NCBI GenBank assembly: GCA_040757085.1
Contig: JBFLXJ010000011.1
Location: forward strand, 1-36,085
Source: Bacillota bacterium
GTDB lineage: Bacteria > Bacillota > Sulfobacillia > JACIYH01
Length of the DNA: 36,085 nucleotides
Direction of reading: 5' to 3'
Shown: positions 1 through 8,219 of the stretch, piece after piece
How the letters are laid out: each line of letters starts with the position of its first letter
Position numbering within the stretch: position 1 is the first letter of the stretch
The notes under the pieces: generated by a model
The model's database searches: none
Told to the model about the DNA's origin: nothing
The model's input: the letters and a program-made list of their open reading frames with translations, nothing else
Translations under genes and position numbers: made by a program

Positions 1-1443
1 CGGGCGGCCCGCCTGTCTGTTTCCACCCGGGGTGGCGGGCGCGTGAGGCCGGCCCTGGTGGCCCTGGCAGCTTTGCTGGTGGTGGCGGGAATGGGCCTGG
101 CGCTGGGGCGCCCGGCGACTGTGGCTGCCCTGGTGCCCGAGCAGCTGCGGGGGCGGCTGGCGGCGATCAAGCTGGCGGAATCAGGAGCCCAGGACCGCAT
201 GCAGTGGACGCGGGATGCCCTCCGCCTGGTGGCAGCTAGGCCCGTGCTGGGGGCAGGAGGGGGAGGATGGAACGCCCTCTACGGGACCGTGCAGACCTAC
301 GCGTATTTCAGCACCGAGGTGCACAACCACTACGCCCAACTGTGGGTGGAGGCGGGAACGCTGGGCCTTGGGGCCTTCCTGGCCATGTGGGTGGGCCTGT
401 TGTGGTCATACTGGCGGGCCCGCCAGGTGACCCGGGGACCGGCGGGGGCGCTGTTAGCCGCCACCTTCGTGGCGGCGGCCGGCCTGGGTGCCCACGCCGT
501 AATTGATTTCAACCTTTCTTTACCCGCGGTGGCGCTGACCCTGTGGGCCCTGCTGGGTCTGGTGGCGGCCGCCGAGCCAGTGTCGGAGCCTTCGGGGAGG
601 CGCGGGGTTCGCACCCCCTGGTGGCTGGGGGTGGGGGTACCGGTGGCGACACTAGCCATCCTGCTCCTCACGGTCTCCCTCCGGGTGGGACACGCGGCCG
701 GTCAGCGGGGAGCGGCCGCCCTCAACCAGGGTAACCTGGAGAAGGCCCTGGTGGAGTTCGAAACCGCCCGCAGGTACGACCCCTGGACGGCCTCCTTCCA
801 CATCGACCTGGGGCAGGTGTACGAGAGGATGGCGCTGAAAAGCGGGGCACCCGGCCTGATCGAGCGAGCCCGGCTCAGCTACCAGCGGGGAGTGGCCCTT
901 GACCCTTACAACTTTCAACACCGCACGTTGTACGCTAACTTCCTGCTACGGCAGGGTGAGGCGGAACCTGCCCTGCGCGAACTGGAGACGGCCATCACCT
1001 GCCGCCCGGCCCTGGCCGCCGGGTACGAGAACCTGGCCCTGGCCTGCGTACGGGTGGCCATGTCTCCCCATGTTGATACCGCCAGGGCCCGCCGGTACCT
1101 GGACCGGGTGGAGGAAGTGGCGCGGGAGATGGAGCAATATTCCAGGTTGGCTCCTCCCTTTGCCGGGGCCAGGAGAATGCCACCCAGCACGCCGCGGCTC
1201 GTCCTTGCCCTGGGGGAAGCCCGTGTCCTGCGGGGGGACCTGACGGCAGCCCGGGCGTCGCTGGAGGAGGCGGCCAAACAGGCGCATCTCAAACCCGAGG
1301 CCAACCTTTTCCTGGCCGCCTGGGCCCGGCTCAGCGGGGAGGACCCGGCGCCCTTCCTGAAAGAAGCGGCATCCATCGAGGACGCCGCCCTGCAGGCAGA
1401 ATTCATTGCTCAGCGTGCCCGCACGCTCATGTCCGGGTCATAG
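1..1443 (+). CDS. O-antigen ligase-like membrane protein with C-terminal TPRs (5' partial)
   Basis: The frame is open to the left edge, so the true start lies outside the window; the first in-window start codon is GTG at 43. The visible part has a hydrophobic segment at about residues 3-22 (counted from 43). It is followed by a stretch typical of Wzy_C/O-antigen ligase proteins: a D-R-x-x-W segment, a 'PVLGAGGGGW' loop, then 'EVHNHYAQLWVEAG' leading into membrane segments at about 105-125, 137-155, 160-180 and 194-215. From about residue 222 the protein is soluble and alanine/leucine-rich with TPR-like helices. In this family the membrane part joins or polymerises lipid-linked glycans outside the membrane, and TPR tails are common in glycoprotein/polysaccharide versions. 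The substrate cannot be told. The gene converges on hydF with 63 bp between. Confidence 0.75.
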   Translation, partial: RAARLSVSTRGGGRVRPALVALAALLVVAGMGLALGRPATVAALVPEQLRGRLAAIKLAESGAQDRMQWTRDALRLVAARPVLGAGGGGWNALYGTVQTYAYFSTEVHNHYAQLWVEAGTLGLGAFLAMWVGLLWSYWRARQVTRGPAGALLAATFVAAAGLGAHAVIDFNLSLPAVALTLWALLGLVAAAEPVSEPSGRRGVRTPWWLGVGVPVATLAILLLTVSLRVGHAAGQRGAAALNQGNLEKALVEFETARRYDPWTASFHIDLGQVYERMALKSGAPGLIERARLSYQRGVALDPYNFQHRTLYANFLLRQGEAEPALRELETAITCRPALAAGYENLALACVRVAMSPHVDTARARRYLDRVEEVAREMEQYSRLAPPFAGARRMPPSTPRLVLALGEARVLRGDLTAARASLEEAAKQAHLKPEANLFLAAWARLSGEDPAPFLKEAASIEDAALQAEFIAQRARTLMSGS

Positions 1444-1451
1444 GCCCGCCG

Positions 1452-1484
1452 CCGGGGGTCGGGGCGCCCACGGTATGCCCCCGG
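1452..1484. terminator. possible weak bidirectional hairpin between converging genes
   Basis: CCGGGGG (1452-1458) pairs with CCCCCGG (1478-1484) around a 19-nt loop in the 63-bp gap between the converging O-antigen ligase-like gene and hydF. There is no T-run on either side, so a terminator role is only suggested by position. Confidence 0.25.
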
Positions 1485-1506
1485 ATCGGTGGGGCGGTCG
1501 GTCCCG

Positions 1507-2748
1507 TCACTCTTCGTCCTCTTCGAGGGCCAGGCGGGCCAGGGGGAACGGCTCCAGGACTCTCTCCAGGATGCCGTGCAGGTAGGCGATGGCCACGCCA
1601 TAGTTGACGATGGGTACGCCCGCCTGCTGGGCCTGCATGATGCGGTACAGCATCTCCCGGCGGTTGATCATGCAGCCCCCGCAGTGGACGATGAGCTTGT
1701 ACTGCCCGAGGTCCTCGGGGAAGTCCAGTCCCGACTTCACGTCCACCCGGAGCTCGCCACCCACCCGTTGCCTGAGCCAGCGGGGGATCTTCACCCGTCC
1801 GATGTCGTCTGCCACCGGGTGGTGGGTGCATGCTTCCGCAATGAGGATACGGTCTCCTGGTTGCAGGCGGTCGATGGCGCGGGCTCCCCGCACCAGGGTG
1901 GGCAGGTCCCCCTTGTAGCGGGCAAACAGGATGGAAAACGAGGTGAGCCAGACATCCCGGGGAGTGTCGGCGCTCACTTTGGCGAAAACCTGGGAATCGG
2001 TGATCACCAGGCGCGGCTTTTGGCCTAGCACCCCCAGCAGGTGGCGGAGCTCCCTCTCTTTGACGATGGCCCCGCATGAGTCGTGATCCAGGATGTCCCT
2101 GAGGGTCTGCACCTGGGGGAGAATGAGCCGGCCTTTCGGTGCCGCCAGATCGATGGGGACGACCAGGACCACCAGGTCCCCCGGGTTGAGCAGGTCGCCC
2201 ACGATGGTGGGGGCGGCCCAGTCGCCCGGGGCCGAGCGCACGATCTCCATCTTGAGCCGCTCTATGCCGTCCCGGGTGAGGGAACTTACCGGTACGAAGG
2301 TGACCCCCAGGCGGGCGGACAGTTCTCCCGCCACGCGATCCGCCTCTCCGTGTGCGAGCAGGTCGGTCTTGTTGAGCACTCCGAGGATCGCTATTCCCCC
2401 TGCGCGCAGCCGGGAGATGATGCCTTCTTCGTACTCACCCGCGCCTGCGGCGGGGTCGACCACCACGAGGGCCAGGTCCGTGCGCCGCATCACGTCCTGG
2501 GTCCGGCGCACGCGCAGTTCCCCCAGTGCGCCCACGTCGTCGATGCCGGCGGTGTCGATGATCACCACCGGGCCCAGGGGCAGGATCTCCATGGACTTGT
2601 ACACGGGATCGGTGGTGGTGCCGGGGACTTCCGAGACCAGGGCGATGTTCTGCCCGGTGAGGGCGTTGATCAGGCTGGACTTGCCCGCGTTACGCCGCCC
2701 GAAGATGGCAATGTGCAAGCGCTCGCCCCGGGGAGTGCGGTCGCTCAC
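1507..2748 (-). CDS. hydF: [FeFe]-hydrogenase maturation GTPase HydF
   Basis: HydF is the scaffold that carries the diiron subcluster made by HydE/HydG and hands it to apo-HydA. The 413-residue protein has an N-terminal G domain with P-loop 'GRRNAGKSS' (residues 17-25), a switch 'PGTTTDP', 'DTAG' and 'NKTD'. It has the C-terminal iron-sulfur signature C307-x-H309 followed 45 residues later by H355-C-G-G-C359, matching the family's CxH...HCxxC. The start is GTG at 2748, behind a GGAAGGGAG ribosome site and overlapping the aspA stop in GTGA. The longer frame upstream only reads through aspA. The client hydrogenase is at 33603-35396; hydE and hydG are not in the window. Confidence 0.95.
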   Translation of the reverse strand: MSDRTPRGERLHIAIFGRRNAGKSSLINALTGQNIALVSEVPGTTTDPVYKSMEILPLGPVVIIDTAGIDDVGALGELRVRRTQDVMRRTDLALVVVDPAAGAGEYEEGIISRLRAGGIAILGVLNKTDLLAHGEADRVAGELSARLGVTFVPVSSLTRDGIERLKMEIVRSAPGDWAAPTIVGDLLNPGDLVVLVVPIDLAAPKGRLILPQVQTLRDILDHDSCGAIVKERELRHLLGVLGQKPRLVITDSQVFAKVSADTPRDVWLTSFSILFARYKGDLPTLVRGARAIDRLQPGDRILIAEACTHHPVADDIGRVKIPRWLRQRVGGELRVDVKSGLDFPEDLGQYKLIVHCGGCMINRREMLYRIMQAQQAGVPIVNYGVAIAYLHGILERVLEPFPLARLALEEDEE

Positions 2749-4250
2749 GGATTGCTCCCTTCCTGGTTTTCCTCCCGGCCGCACGCCGGGTCGCGGCCCC
2801 GCTGCGCGGTGGAGCTGGTGCCCTGGGGTGGGGCGTTGCGTTTCTTGAGCAGGCGGGAGCCGGGGATGCCGGGCCGGGTGAGTTCTTCCTTGCTGAAAAT
2901 GACCTGGATTTCCTCTTCGGGCAGCAAGCCCTTTTCCGCCACCACATGGCTGAGGGGGCACCCCCGCTGGTGGGCTTCGCGGAGGACTTCACAGGCACGC
3001 GTGTATCCGATATGGGGTACCAGGGCGGTAGCCAGCCCGTCGCTGCGCTCCAGCAGGTCCCAACAGCGCCGGGGGTTGGCGGTGATCCCGTTGATGCATT
3101 TCTCGACGAAGAGTTTCAGGGCGCGTGTGAGCAGGCTCATGGCGCCCAGCAGGTGGTGGGCCACCAGGGGCAGGAAGGCGTTCAGTTCCAGTTGCCCGGC
3201 CTGGGCGGCCAGGGTGATGGCCAGGTCACTGGCCATTACGTGGTACGCCACCTGGGTGACCATCTCCGGGATGACCGGGTTCACCTTACCCGGCATGATG
3301 GAGGAACCGGGCTGCAACCGGGGGAGGGCTATTTCCGCCAGCCCCGCCCCTGGCCCGGAAGAAAGGAGCCGCAGGTCGCCCGAGATCTTGGCCAGGCTGA
3401 CCGCGCCCGCCTTGAGCAATCCCGAGACCTCCACGAACACGTCGGCGTTTTGGGTGGGATCCACGGTGTTCTCCGCCCGCGCCAGCCCCAGGCCCGTCAG
3501 TTCCCGCAGCTTCTCGATCACCAGAAACACGTAGCGGCGGTCCGCCCCCAGACCCGTCCCCACGGCGGTGCCACCCAGGTTCACCTGGCGCAGTCGTTCC
3601 TCCATCTTGTACAGGCGCCAGCGGTCGCGGGCCACCGCTTCCGCCCAGGCGGAGAACTCCTGGCCCAGGGTGATGGGGACGGCGTCCTGGAGCTGGGTGC
3701 GTCCCATCTTGAGCACGCCTGCGAATTCCGCCTCTTTTGCTTGCAAGGCGGACTGCAATCCGGCGAAGGCGTCCGTGAGCGGCCGCAGCAGGCGGATGGC
3801 GGCAATGCGCAGGGCAGTGGGATACACGTCGTTGGTGGACTGGGACAGGTTGACGTGATCCAGGGGGTGAACCAGGGAATAGTCACCCCTGGTTCCCCCC
3901 AGGATCTCGATGGCCCGGTTGGCCAGCACCTCGTTCATGTTCATGTTGGTGGAGGTGCCGGCGCCGCCCTGGAAGGCATCCACGATGAACTGGTCGGCGA
4001 GCGCCCCATCCGCCACCTCGGCCGCCGCGCGGGCGATGGCCTCTCCGATGCGGCGGTCGAGCAGCCCCGCCTCCACGTTGGCGAGGGCAGCGGCCTGCTT
4101 CACCAGGGCGAGCGACCTGATCAGTTCGGGATGCACCCTTTGCCCCGAAACGGGGAAGTTGGCCGCCGCCCGCACCGTGGCGATACCGTAGTATGCTTCC
4201 TGCGGTACCTCGACTTCTCCCAGGAAGTCCTTCTCTACACGAGTTGCCGT
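2745..4250 (-). CDS. aspA: aspartate ammonia-lyase, apparently ACG-initiated
   Basis: Aspartase converts L-aspartate to fumarate and ammonium in the cytoplasm. The fumarase/aspartase signature 'GSSIMPGKVNP' is followed by 'VIPE', the aspartase-type continuation rather than the fumarase one. 'TSTNMNMNEVLANRA' and the conserved N-terminal 'AYYGIATVRAAANFP' are present. The first ordinary start codon in frame is GTG at 4175, which would cut that N-terminal motif in half. The frame is open upstream without ATG/GTG/TTG. An ACG at 4250 gives 'MATRVEKDFLGE', a normal aspartase N-terminus, with GAGGAGG ten bases before it, so I take ACG as the start (501 residues). A hydrophilic tail of about 40 residues follows the catalytic fold. 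The gene overlaps the gabT end by 16 bp and the hydF start by 4 bp. Function is firm; the start is inferred. Confidence 0.9.
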   Translation of the reverse strand, partial: TATRVEKDFLGEVEVPQEAYYGIATVRAAANFPVSGQRVHPELIRSLALVKQAAALANVEAGLLDRRIGEAIARAAAEVADGALADQFIVDAFQGGAGTSTNMNMNEVLANRAIEILGGTRGDYSLVHPLDHVNLSQSTNDVYPTALRIAAIRLLRPLTDAFAGLQSALQAKEAEFAGVLKMGRTQLQDAVPITLGQEFSAWAEAVARDRWRLYKMEERLRQVNLGGTAVGTGLGADRRYVFLVIEKLRELTGLGLARAENTVDPTQNADVFVEVSGLLKAGAVSLAKISGDLRLLSSGPGAGLAEIALPRLQPGSSIMPGKVNPVIPEMVTQVAYHVMASDLAITLAAQAGQLELNAFLPLVAHHLLGAMSLLTRALKLFVEKCINGITANPRRCWDLLERSDGLATALVPHIGYTRACEVLREAHQRGCPLSHVVAEKGLLPEEEIQVIFSKEELTRPGIPGSRLLKKRNAPPQGTSSTAQRGRDPACGREENQEGSNP

Positions 4251-5602
4251 ACTATCCCGGCCTCCTCTTCCACTTCGGCGATAGCCTCTTCCATCACGTC
4301 CAGGGCTTCCGCCAGTTGTTCTTCGGTAATCACTAAAGTGGCGAGCATGCGGATGACGTTACCGTACAGACCGCACTTCAGGGGGATGACCCCCTTCTGC
4401 ATGCACCGCCTGATCACTTCGGACGTTTCCCGGCTAGCTGGCTCCTTAGTAATGCGATCCTTCACCAGTTCTATGGCCACCATGCTACCCAGCCCGCGCA
4501 CGTCTCCGATGAGGGGGTGGGAGTCCCGCATTGCCCGGAAGCGGTCCGTCATGAGCCGGCCCAGCCGTTCGGCGCGGCCGGGCAGGTCCTCCTTCTCCAT
4601 TATATCCAGGACTTCCAGGGCGGCCACGCAACCCACAGGATTGCCCACGTAAGTGCCGCCTATGCGGTTATCGCCGGGTGCATCCATGACTTCCGCCCGG
4701 CCCACCACACCGGATAGGGGGATGCCGGCAGCCAGGGACTTGGCCACCGTGACCAGGTCGGCCTTCACTCCCGAGTGTTCCAGGGCGAACAGGCGCCCGG
4801 TGCGGCCGAAGCCGGTCTGCACCTCGTCCGCTATCAACAGCACCCCGTGCTTTGCGCAGATTTCCGCCAGGCGAGGCAGGTACTCGCGCGGCGGCACCAC
4901 GAACCCGCCCTCTCCCTGAACGGGCTCCACTATAACGGCGGCCGTGTCCTCGGGAGCCACGAACAGTTCCAGCAAGCGGTCGAGCAGGTCGGCGCATGCT
5001 ACCCCGCATTCAGGGTAGGTGGCACGGATGGGGCAGCGGTAACAGTAGGCATAGGGAACCCGGTATACCTCGGGTGCGAAGGGACCGAATCCCTGACGAT
5101 ACGGTTTGCTCTTACTGGTCAGGGTCATGGCCATCATGGTGCGGCCGTGGAATGCACCCTCGAAGGCGATGATGGCCGCACGACGTGTGTACGCCCGGGC
5201 GATCTTGATGGCGTTTTCCACCGCCTCGGCTCCCGAGTTGAAAAACGCGCATTTGGCCGGTTGCTTGACGGGGGCCTTCTGGCCCAGCTTTTCGGCCAGA
5301 TCGACCAGGGACTCGTACGGGATTATGGTGAAGTCGGTGTGGAGGAAGCGGTCTACCTGGCGGTGGACGGCCTGGTTCACCTGTGGGTGGCAGTGACCCA
5401 CGTTGAGGACGCCGATGCCGCCCGTCAGGTCGATAAAGGTGTTGCCGTCGATGTCGGTCACCAGGGCTCCCTGGCCGCGGTCGATGACCACGGGAGCGTG
5501 GACGGAGAACGCGGCTGCCACGTACCGGTCCTTGCGCGCCAACACCTCCCGCGAGCGCGGTCCCGGCACCTCGGTGACCAGCCTGATGAAGTTACGCACC
5601 AC
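4235..5602 (-). CDS. gabT: class III aminotransferase, probably 4-aminobutyrate aminotransferase
   Basis: This is a PLP enzyme of 455 residues, the normal size for class III aminotransferases. Visible motifs are the cofactor-binding 'NSGAEAVENAIKIAR', 'FHGRTMMAMTLTSK', the acidic 'LIADEVQTGFGRTG' and the Schiff-base lysine in 'TVAKSLAAGIPLSG'. 'EPVQGEGGF' and the overall pattern fit GabT, which transfers the amino group of GABA to 2-oxoglutarate, giving succinate semialdehyde. Other omega-amino acids are possible substrates. The start is GTG at 5602 behind GAGGAGGG. It is the first gene of a minus-strand operon with aspA and hydF, so amino-acid nitrogen metabolism and hydrogenase maturation share a transcript. 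Confidence 0.82.
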   Translation of the reverse strand: MVRNFIRLVTEVPGPRSREVLARKDRYVAAAFSVHAPVVIDRGQGALVTDIDGNTFIDLTGGIGVLNVGHCHPQVNQAVHRQVDRFLHTDFTIIPYESLVDLAEKLGQKAPVKQPAKCAFFNSGAEAVENAIKIARAYTRRAAIIAFEGAFHGRTMMAMTLTSKSKPYRQGFGPFAPEVYRVPYAYCYRCPIRATYPECGVACADLLDRLLELFVAPEDTAAVIVEPVQGEGGFVVPPREYLPRLAEICAKHGVLLIADEVQTGFGRTGRLFALEHSGVKADLVTVAKSLAAGIPLSGVVGRAEVMDAPGDNRIGGTYVGNPVGCVAALEVLDIMEKEDLPGRAERLGRLMTDRFRAMRDSHPLIGDVRGLGSMVAIELVKDRITKEPASRETSEVIRRCMQKGVIPLKCGLYGNVIRMLATLVITEEQLAEALDVMEEAIAEVEEEAGIVRQLV

Positions 5603-5641
5603 ACACCCCTCCTCTTTTTATACGGTGCTGAATATCCCATT

Positions 5642-5656
5642 CGGTGCCCGCGCGGC
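5642..5656. promoter_or_regulatory. inverted repeat in the gabT/histidine kinase divergent region
   Basis: GTGCC and GGCAC form an inverted repeat around a CGCGC centre in the 175-bp region between the divergent gabT and histidine-kinase genes. Its placement upstream of both would suit an operator; no protein can be assigned. Confidence 0.25.
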
Positions 5657-5729
5657 ACTTCCCTTCTCATGATGGCGCAGTCTGGTACCATGGGGAGCGT
5701 ACGGGCTGAGCAACGGTATTGTCATCTAC

Positions 5730-5758
5730 TTGCAACATTTTTTCCAGAAGGGTAATAT
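5730..5758 (+). promoter_or_regulatory. possible sigma-A promoter for the kinase-regulator-transporter operon
   Basis: TTGCAA (5730-5735), a 17-bp spacer and TAATAT (5753-5758) give an acceptable -35/-10 pair with four of six matches each. If used, transcription would begin near 5765, which favours ATG 5778 over upstream starts for the kinase. Confidence 0.35.
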
Positions 5759-5777
5759 GAGGTGCGGGGGTGCGGCT

Positions 5778-6665
5778 ATGCCGGCACCGGCGGTTGACAG
5801 GACTGGTCAGTGCGAACCCGGCGAAGAGGCGGCGTCCCTGCAGCAGCGCCGGCGGGAATTGGAGTCCGACCTCCAGCGGCTGCAGCAGGAGAACCTCCGC
5901 CTCGTGCAGGCCAACCGGGAATTGCAGGAGCGCCTGGCCGAGTTGCGCCGGGCCAACGCTGAACTGGCGCGGGCCTGCCAGTTTACGTCCGACTGTTGCC
6001 ACGAGTTGCGTGCTCCTCTGGCTTCCATCATCGCGTACGCCGAGTTGCTCCAGGAAGGTGCGGGAGGACCTCTCACCCCCGTGCAGCAGGAGTACGTCGA
6101 CGGGATCGTGGAACAGGGGCAGGAACTGTTGAGCTCGATGAACGACATCCTGGACCTGGCCCGCATCGAGGCCGGTCGCATGGAGGTCCGCACTGCTCCC
6201 CTGCACCTGGACGAGGTAATTCTTCCTCTGGCCAGACGGATGGAGCCCCGCGCCCGCCGCAAGGGGTTGGCCCTCCACGTCAGCCTGGAGGGCCGGGGGC
6301 AGCTCCCCCCGGTGGAGGCTGACCGGCAAAAGGTGGAGAGGGTGCTGTGCAACATCCTGGACAATGCCGTCAAGTTCACGCCTCCCGGAGGTGAGATCAG
6401 GGTCAGGGCGATGTGGAATCCCCCGGCAGAAGTGGTGGTGGCGGTCCAGGACAACGGTCCCGGTATCCCGGAGGAAGAGCAGGAAGCCATATTCGACCGC
6501 TACTATCGCGCCCGTGACCAGGGCGACGGCACGGGTGCGGGACTCGGGCTCACCCTGGCCCGGCAACTGGTGGAGATGCAGGGGGGCAGGATTTGGGTGG
6601 AGAGCCAGCTGGGAAGGGGTGCCACTTTTTACGTAGCCCTGCCCACCCGGGCAGGCGGGAGGTGA
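5778..6665 (+). CDS. cytoplasmic sensor histidine kinase
   Basis: The protein has no membrane segment. An N-terminal coiled coil (about residues 20-65, rich in Gln, Glu, Arg and Leu) leads directly to the phosphoacceptor helix 'CCHELRAPLASIIAYAELL' with His75. The HATPase domain follows, with N-box 'NILDNAVKFTPPGG', G1 'DNGPGIPEEE' and G2 'GTGAGLGLTLARQLVE'. There is no recognisable sensor module, so it either senses through the coiled coil or is driven by another protein. Two adjacent Cys just before the phosphoacceptor His could allow thiol or metal control (speculation). Starts at TTG 5730 and ATG 5757 are also in frame; 5778 is chosen because a promoter-like sequence covers the other two. 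The response regulator begins 5 bp after the stop. Confidence 0.88.
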   Translation: MPAPAVDRTGQCEPGEEAASLQQRRRELESDLQRLQQENLRLVQANRELQERLAELRRANAELARACQFTSDCCHELRAPLASIIAYAELLQEGAGGPLTPVQQEYVDGIVEQGQELLSSMNDILDLARIEAGRMEVRTAPLHLDEVILPLARRMEPRARRKGLALHVSLEGRGQLPPVEADRQKVERVLCNILDNAVKFTPPGGEIRVRAMWNPPAEVVVAVQDNGPGIPEEEQEAIFDRYYRARDQGDGTGAGLGLTLARQLVEMQGGRIWVESQLGRGATFYVALPTRAGGR

Positions 6666-6669
6666 GGAA

Positions 6670-7386
6670 TTGCCAGGCAGGACGATCCTGGTGGTGGAAG
6701 ATGATGCGGCCGTTTCCCGGTTGGTCGAACACCGGCTCGCCCAGGAGGGGTACCGGGTGGTTGTCGCCTCCGATGGGGAGCAGGGTTTGCGACTGTTCGA
6801 GGCGGTAAAACCCGACCTGGTGATCCTGGACCTCATCCTGCCCAAGATCGACGGGTACGAAGTGTGTCGCATCATCCGCAAGGCGTCCATGGTCCCCATA
6901 ATCGTGCTCTCTGCGAAGGGGGACGAGGTGGATAAGCTGGTGGGGTTCCGCATGGGGGCGGACGACTACGTCACCAAGCCCTTCAGCGCTGCGGAACTGG
7001 CCATGCGGGTGGCGGCGGTGCTGCGCCGCTGTGAGGGCCTCCGGGATGATCGGGAGGGTGCGGTGCTGGATTTCGGTGAGCTGTGCATCGACCGACGCCG
7101 GCGTACGGTGACAGTGAGGGGCCAGAAAGTGGACCTCACTCCCAAGGAGTTCGATCTTCTGTGGGTGCTGGCTTCCCACGTGGAATACGTCTTCACGCGG
7201 GAGCAACTGCTCTACCAGGTATGGCAATCTGACTATGAGGGTGACGTCGACAACGTAACTGTGCTGGTGAGCCGGCTCCGGGACAAGATAGAAGAGGATC
7301 CCGCTCATCCCCGGTTCATCAAGACGGTTTGGGGCGTGGGGTACAAGTTCAGCGTCCCCAAGGCGGAACAGGAGGCGTCGGGTTGA
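6670..7386 (+). CDS. OmpR/PhoB-family response regulator
   Basis: The receiver domain (residues 1-120) has an acidic pair near the N-terminus, phosphorylated Asp54 in 'VILDLILPKIDGYE' and Lys in 'DYVTKPFSAAEL'. A winged-helix DNA-binding domain (about 135-233) follows, with 'LTPKEFDLLWVLASH' and 'VDNVTVLVSRLRDKI', standard for OmpR/PhoB regulators. The TTG start at 6670 is directly preceded by GGGAGGTGAGGAA. It sits 4 bp after the kinase gene and overlaps the transporter start in TTGA, so kinase, regulator and transporter form one translationally coupled unit. Metal or envelope control is suggested by the neighbouring ZIP transporter and NikR, but no target site was identified. Confidence 0.92.
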   Translation: MPGRTILVVEDDAAVSRLVEHRLAQEGYRVVVASDGEQGLRLFEAVKPDLVILDLILPKIDGYEVCRIIRKASMVPIIVLSAKGDEVDKLVGFRMGADDYVTKPFSAAELAMRVAAVLRRCEGLRDDREGAVLDFGELCIDRRRRTVTVRGQKVDLTPKEFDLLWVLASHVEYVFTREQLLYQVWQSDYEGDVDNVTVLVSRLRDKIEEDPAHPRFIKTVWGVGYKFSVPKAEQEASG

Positions 7387-8162
7387 CCCTGACGGTGGCT
7401 ACCGCGGCCGGGCTGGCCATTGCCCTGGGTGGGGCGCTGCCTGTATTATGCCGGGGCAGGCGTTGGCCGTCCACCCTGCTGCTGGCAGTGGCAGGTGGCG
7501 CGGTGCTGGGGATCGTGGTCCTGGACGTGTTGCCTGCGGCCTGGGAAAGGGGCTCTCTCTTCACCCTGGCAGGTGGGATGGCAGGCGGAATTGCCCTGAT
7601 GACAGCCCTGCACGTCATCCTCGACCCCGCCCGCCGCGGTGGCGCGGTGCGCGACCGTGCCGCGCCGGGCTCTGGTGCCCGAGGGGACCACTGTACCGGC
7701 CTCTGCCCGGTACACGGTAACGATTACTGGGTCCAGGCCGGTTTTATGACCTGGCTGGCGGTAGCGTTGCACAACGTGCTGGACGGCTTCGGGATCGGGG
7801 CCGGTTTCCAGGAATCAGGACACCTGGGATGGGCACTGGCGGCAGCGGTGGCGTTACATAACATCCCGGTAGGGATGCTGGTGGCCACGCCTTTCGTGCT
7901 GGGACAGGCAGGGGCTTTCCGGGTGGTGATGACCACCCTGGTGGCGGGGCTGTTCACACCCCTGGGGGCGCTGCTGGGCGGGAGCCTGGCGGGGTTGTCC
8001 CGGACCGCCCTGGCCGGGTCGGTGGCCCTGGCGGGAGGAAGCCTGCTCTTCATCCTGGCCGAACTTTTCCGGATGTCCTGGAGCGAATCCCGCCTCCTCA
8101 CGCTGGTGGGCGGGTGTTCGGGGGCGTTGCTGGCGCTGGCGCACCTGGCCGGTGGCCACTGA
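7383..8162 (+). CDS. ZIP-family-like metal transporter
   Basis: This is an integral membrane protein of 259 residues with about seven or eight hydrophobic helices. The ZIP metal-site signatures in the membrane are present: 'ALHNVLDGFGIGAGF' (helix 4) and 'ALHNIPVGM' (helix 5), each with the paired His-Asn. A loop before helix 4 has His and Cys ('GDHCTGLCPVHGND'), a likely cytoplasmic metal-handling segment. ZIP proteins import Zn, Fe, Mn or other divalent ions into the cytoplasm. The start is TTG 7383, overlapping the regulator's TGA and seven bases after GGAGG; a longer frame from 7329 would lie inside the regulator. The neighbouring nikR hints at nickel but does not prove it. Confidence 0.8.
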   Translation: MTLTVATAAGLAIALGGALPVLCRGRRWPSTLLLAVAGGAVLGIVVLDVLPAAWERGSLFTLAGGMAGGIALMTALHVILDPARRGGAVRDRAAPGSGARGDHCTGLCPVHGNDYWVQAGFMTWLAVALHNVLDGFGIGAGFQESGHLGWALAAAVALHNIPVGMLVATPFVLGQAGAFRVVMTTLVAGLFTPLGALLGGSLAGLSRTALAGSVALAGGSLLFILAELFRMSWSESRLLTLVGGCSGALLALAHLAGGH

Positions 8163-8219
8163 GGCCGCCCCCGGAGGGTCACTGAGGCTGCCGTTGAGGC
8201 CGTGATGGAGGGCTCGGGG

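Noticed and set aside
2749-2961. Extended hydF start at 2961
   Set aside because: The added residues are Pro/Arg/Gly-rich translation of the aspA end in another frame; HydF homology begins after GTG 2748, which has a ribosome site.
2946-4652. Long plus-strand frame of 568 codons opposite aspA and gabT
   Set aside because: It is antisense to two clearly recognisable enzymes, is rich in Gly/Gln/His/Arg and has no motifs; long shadow frames are common in high-GC DNA.
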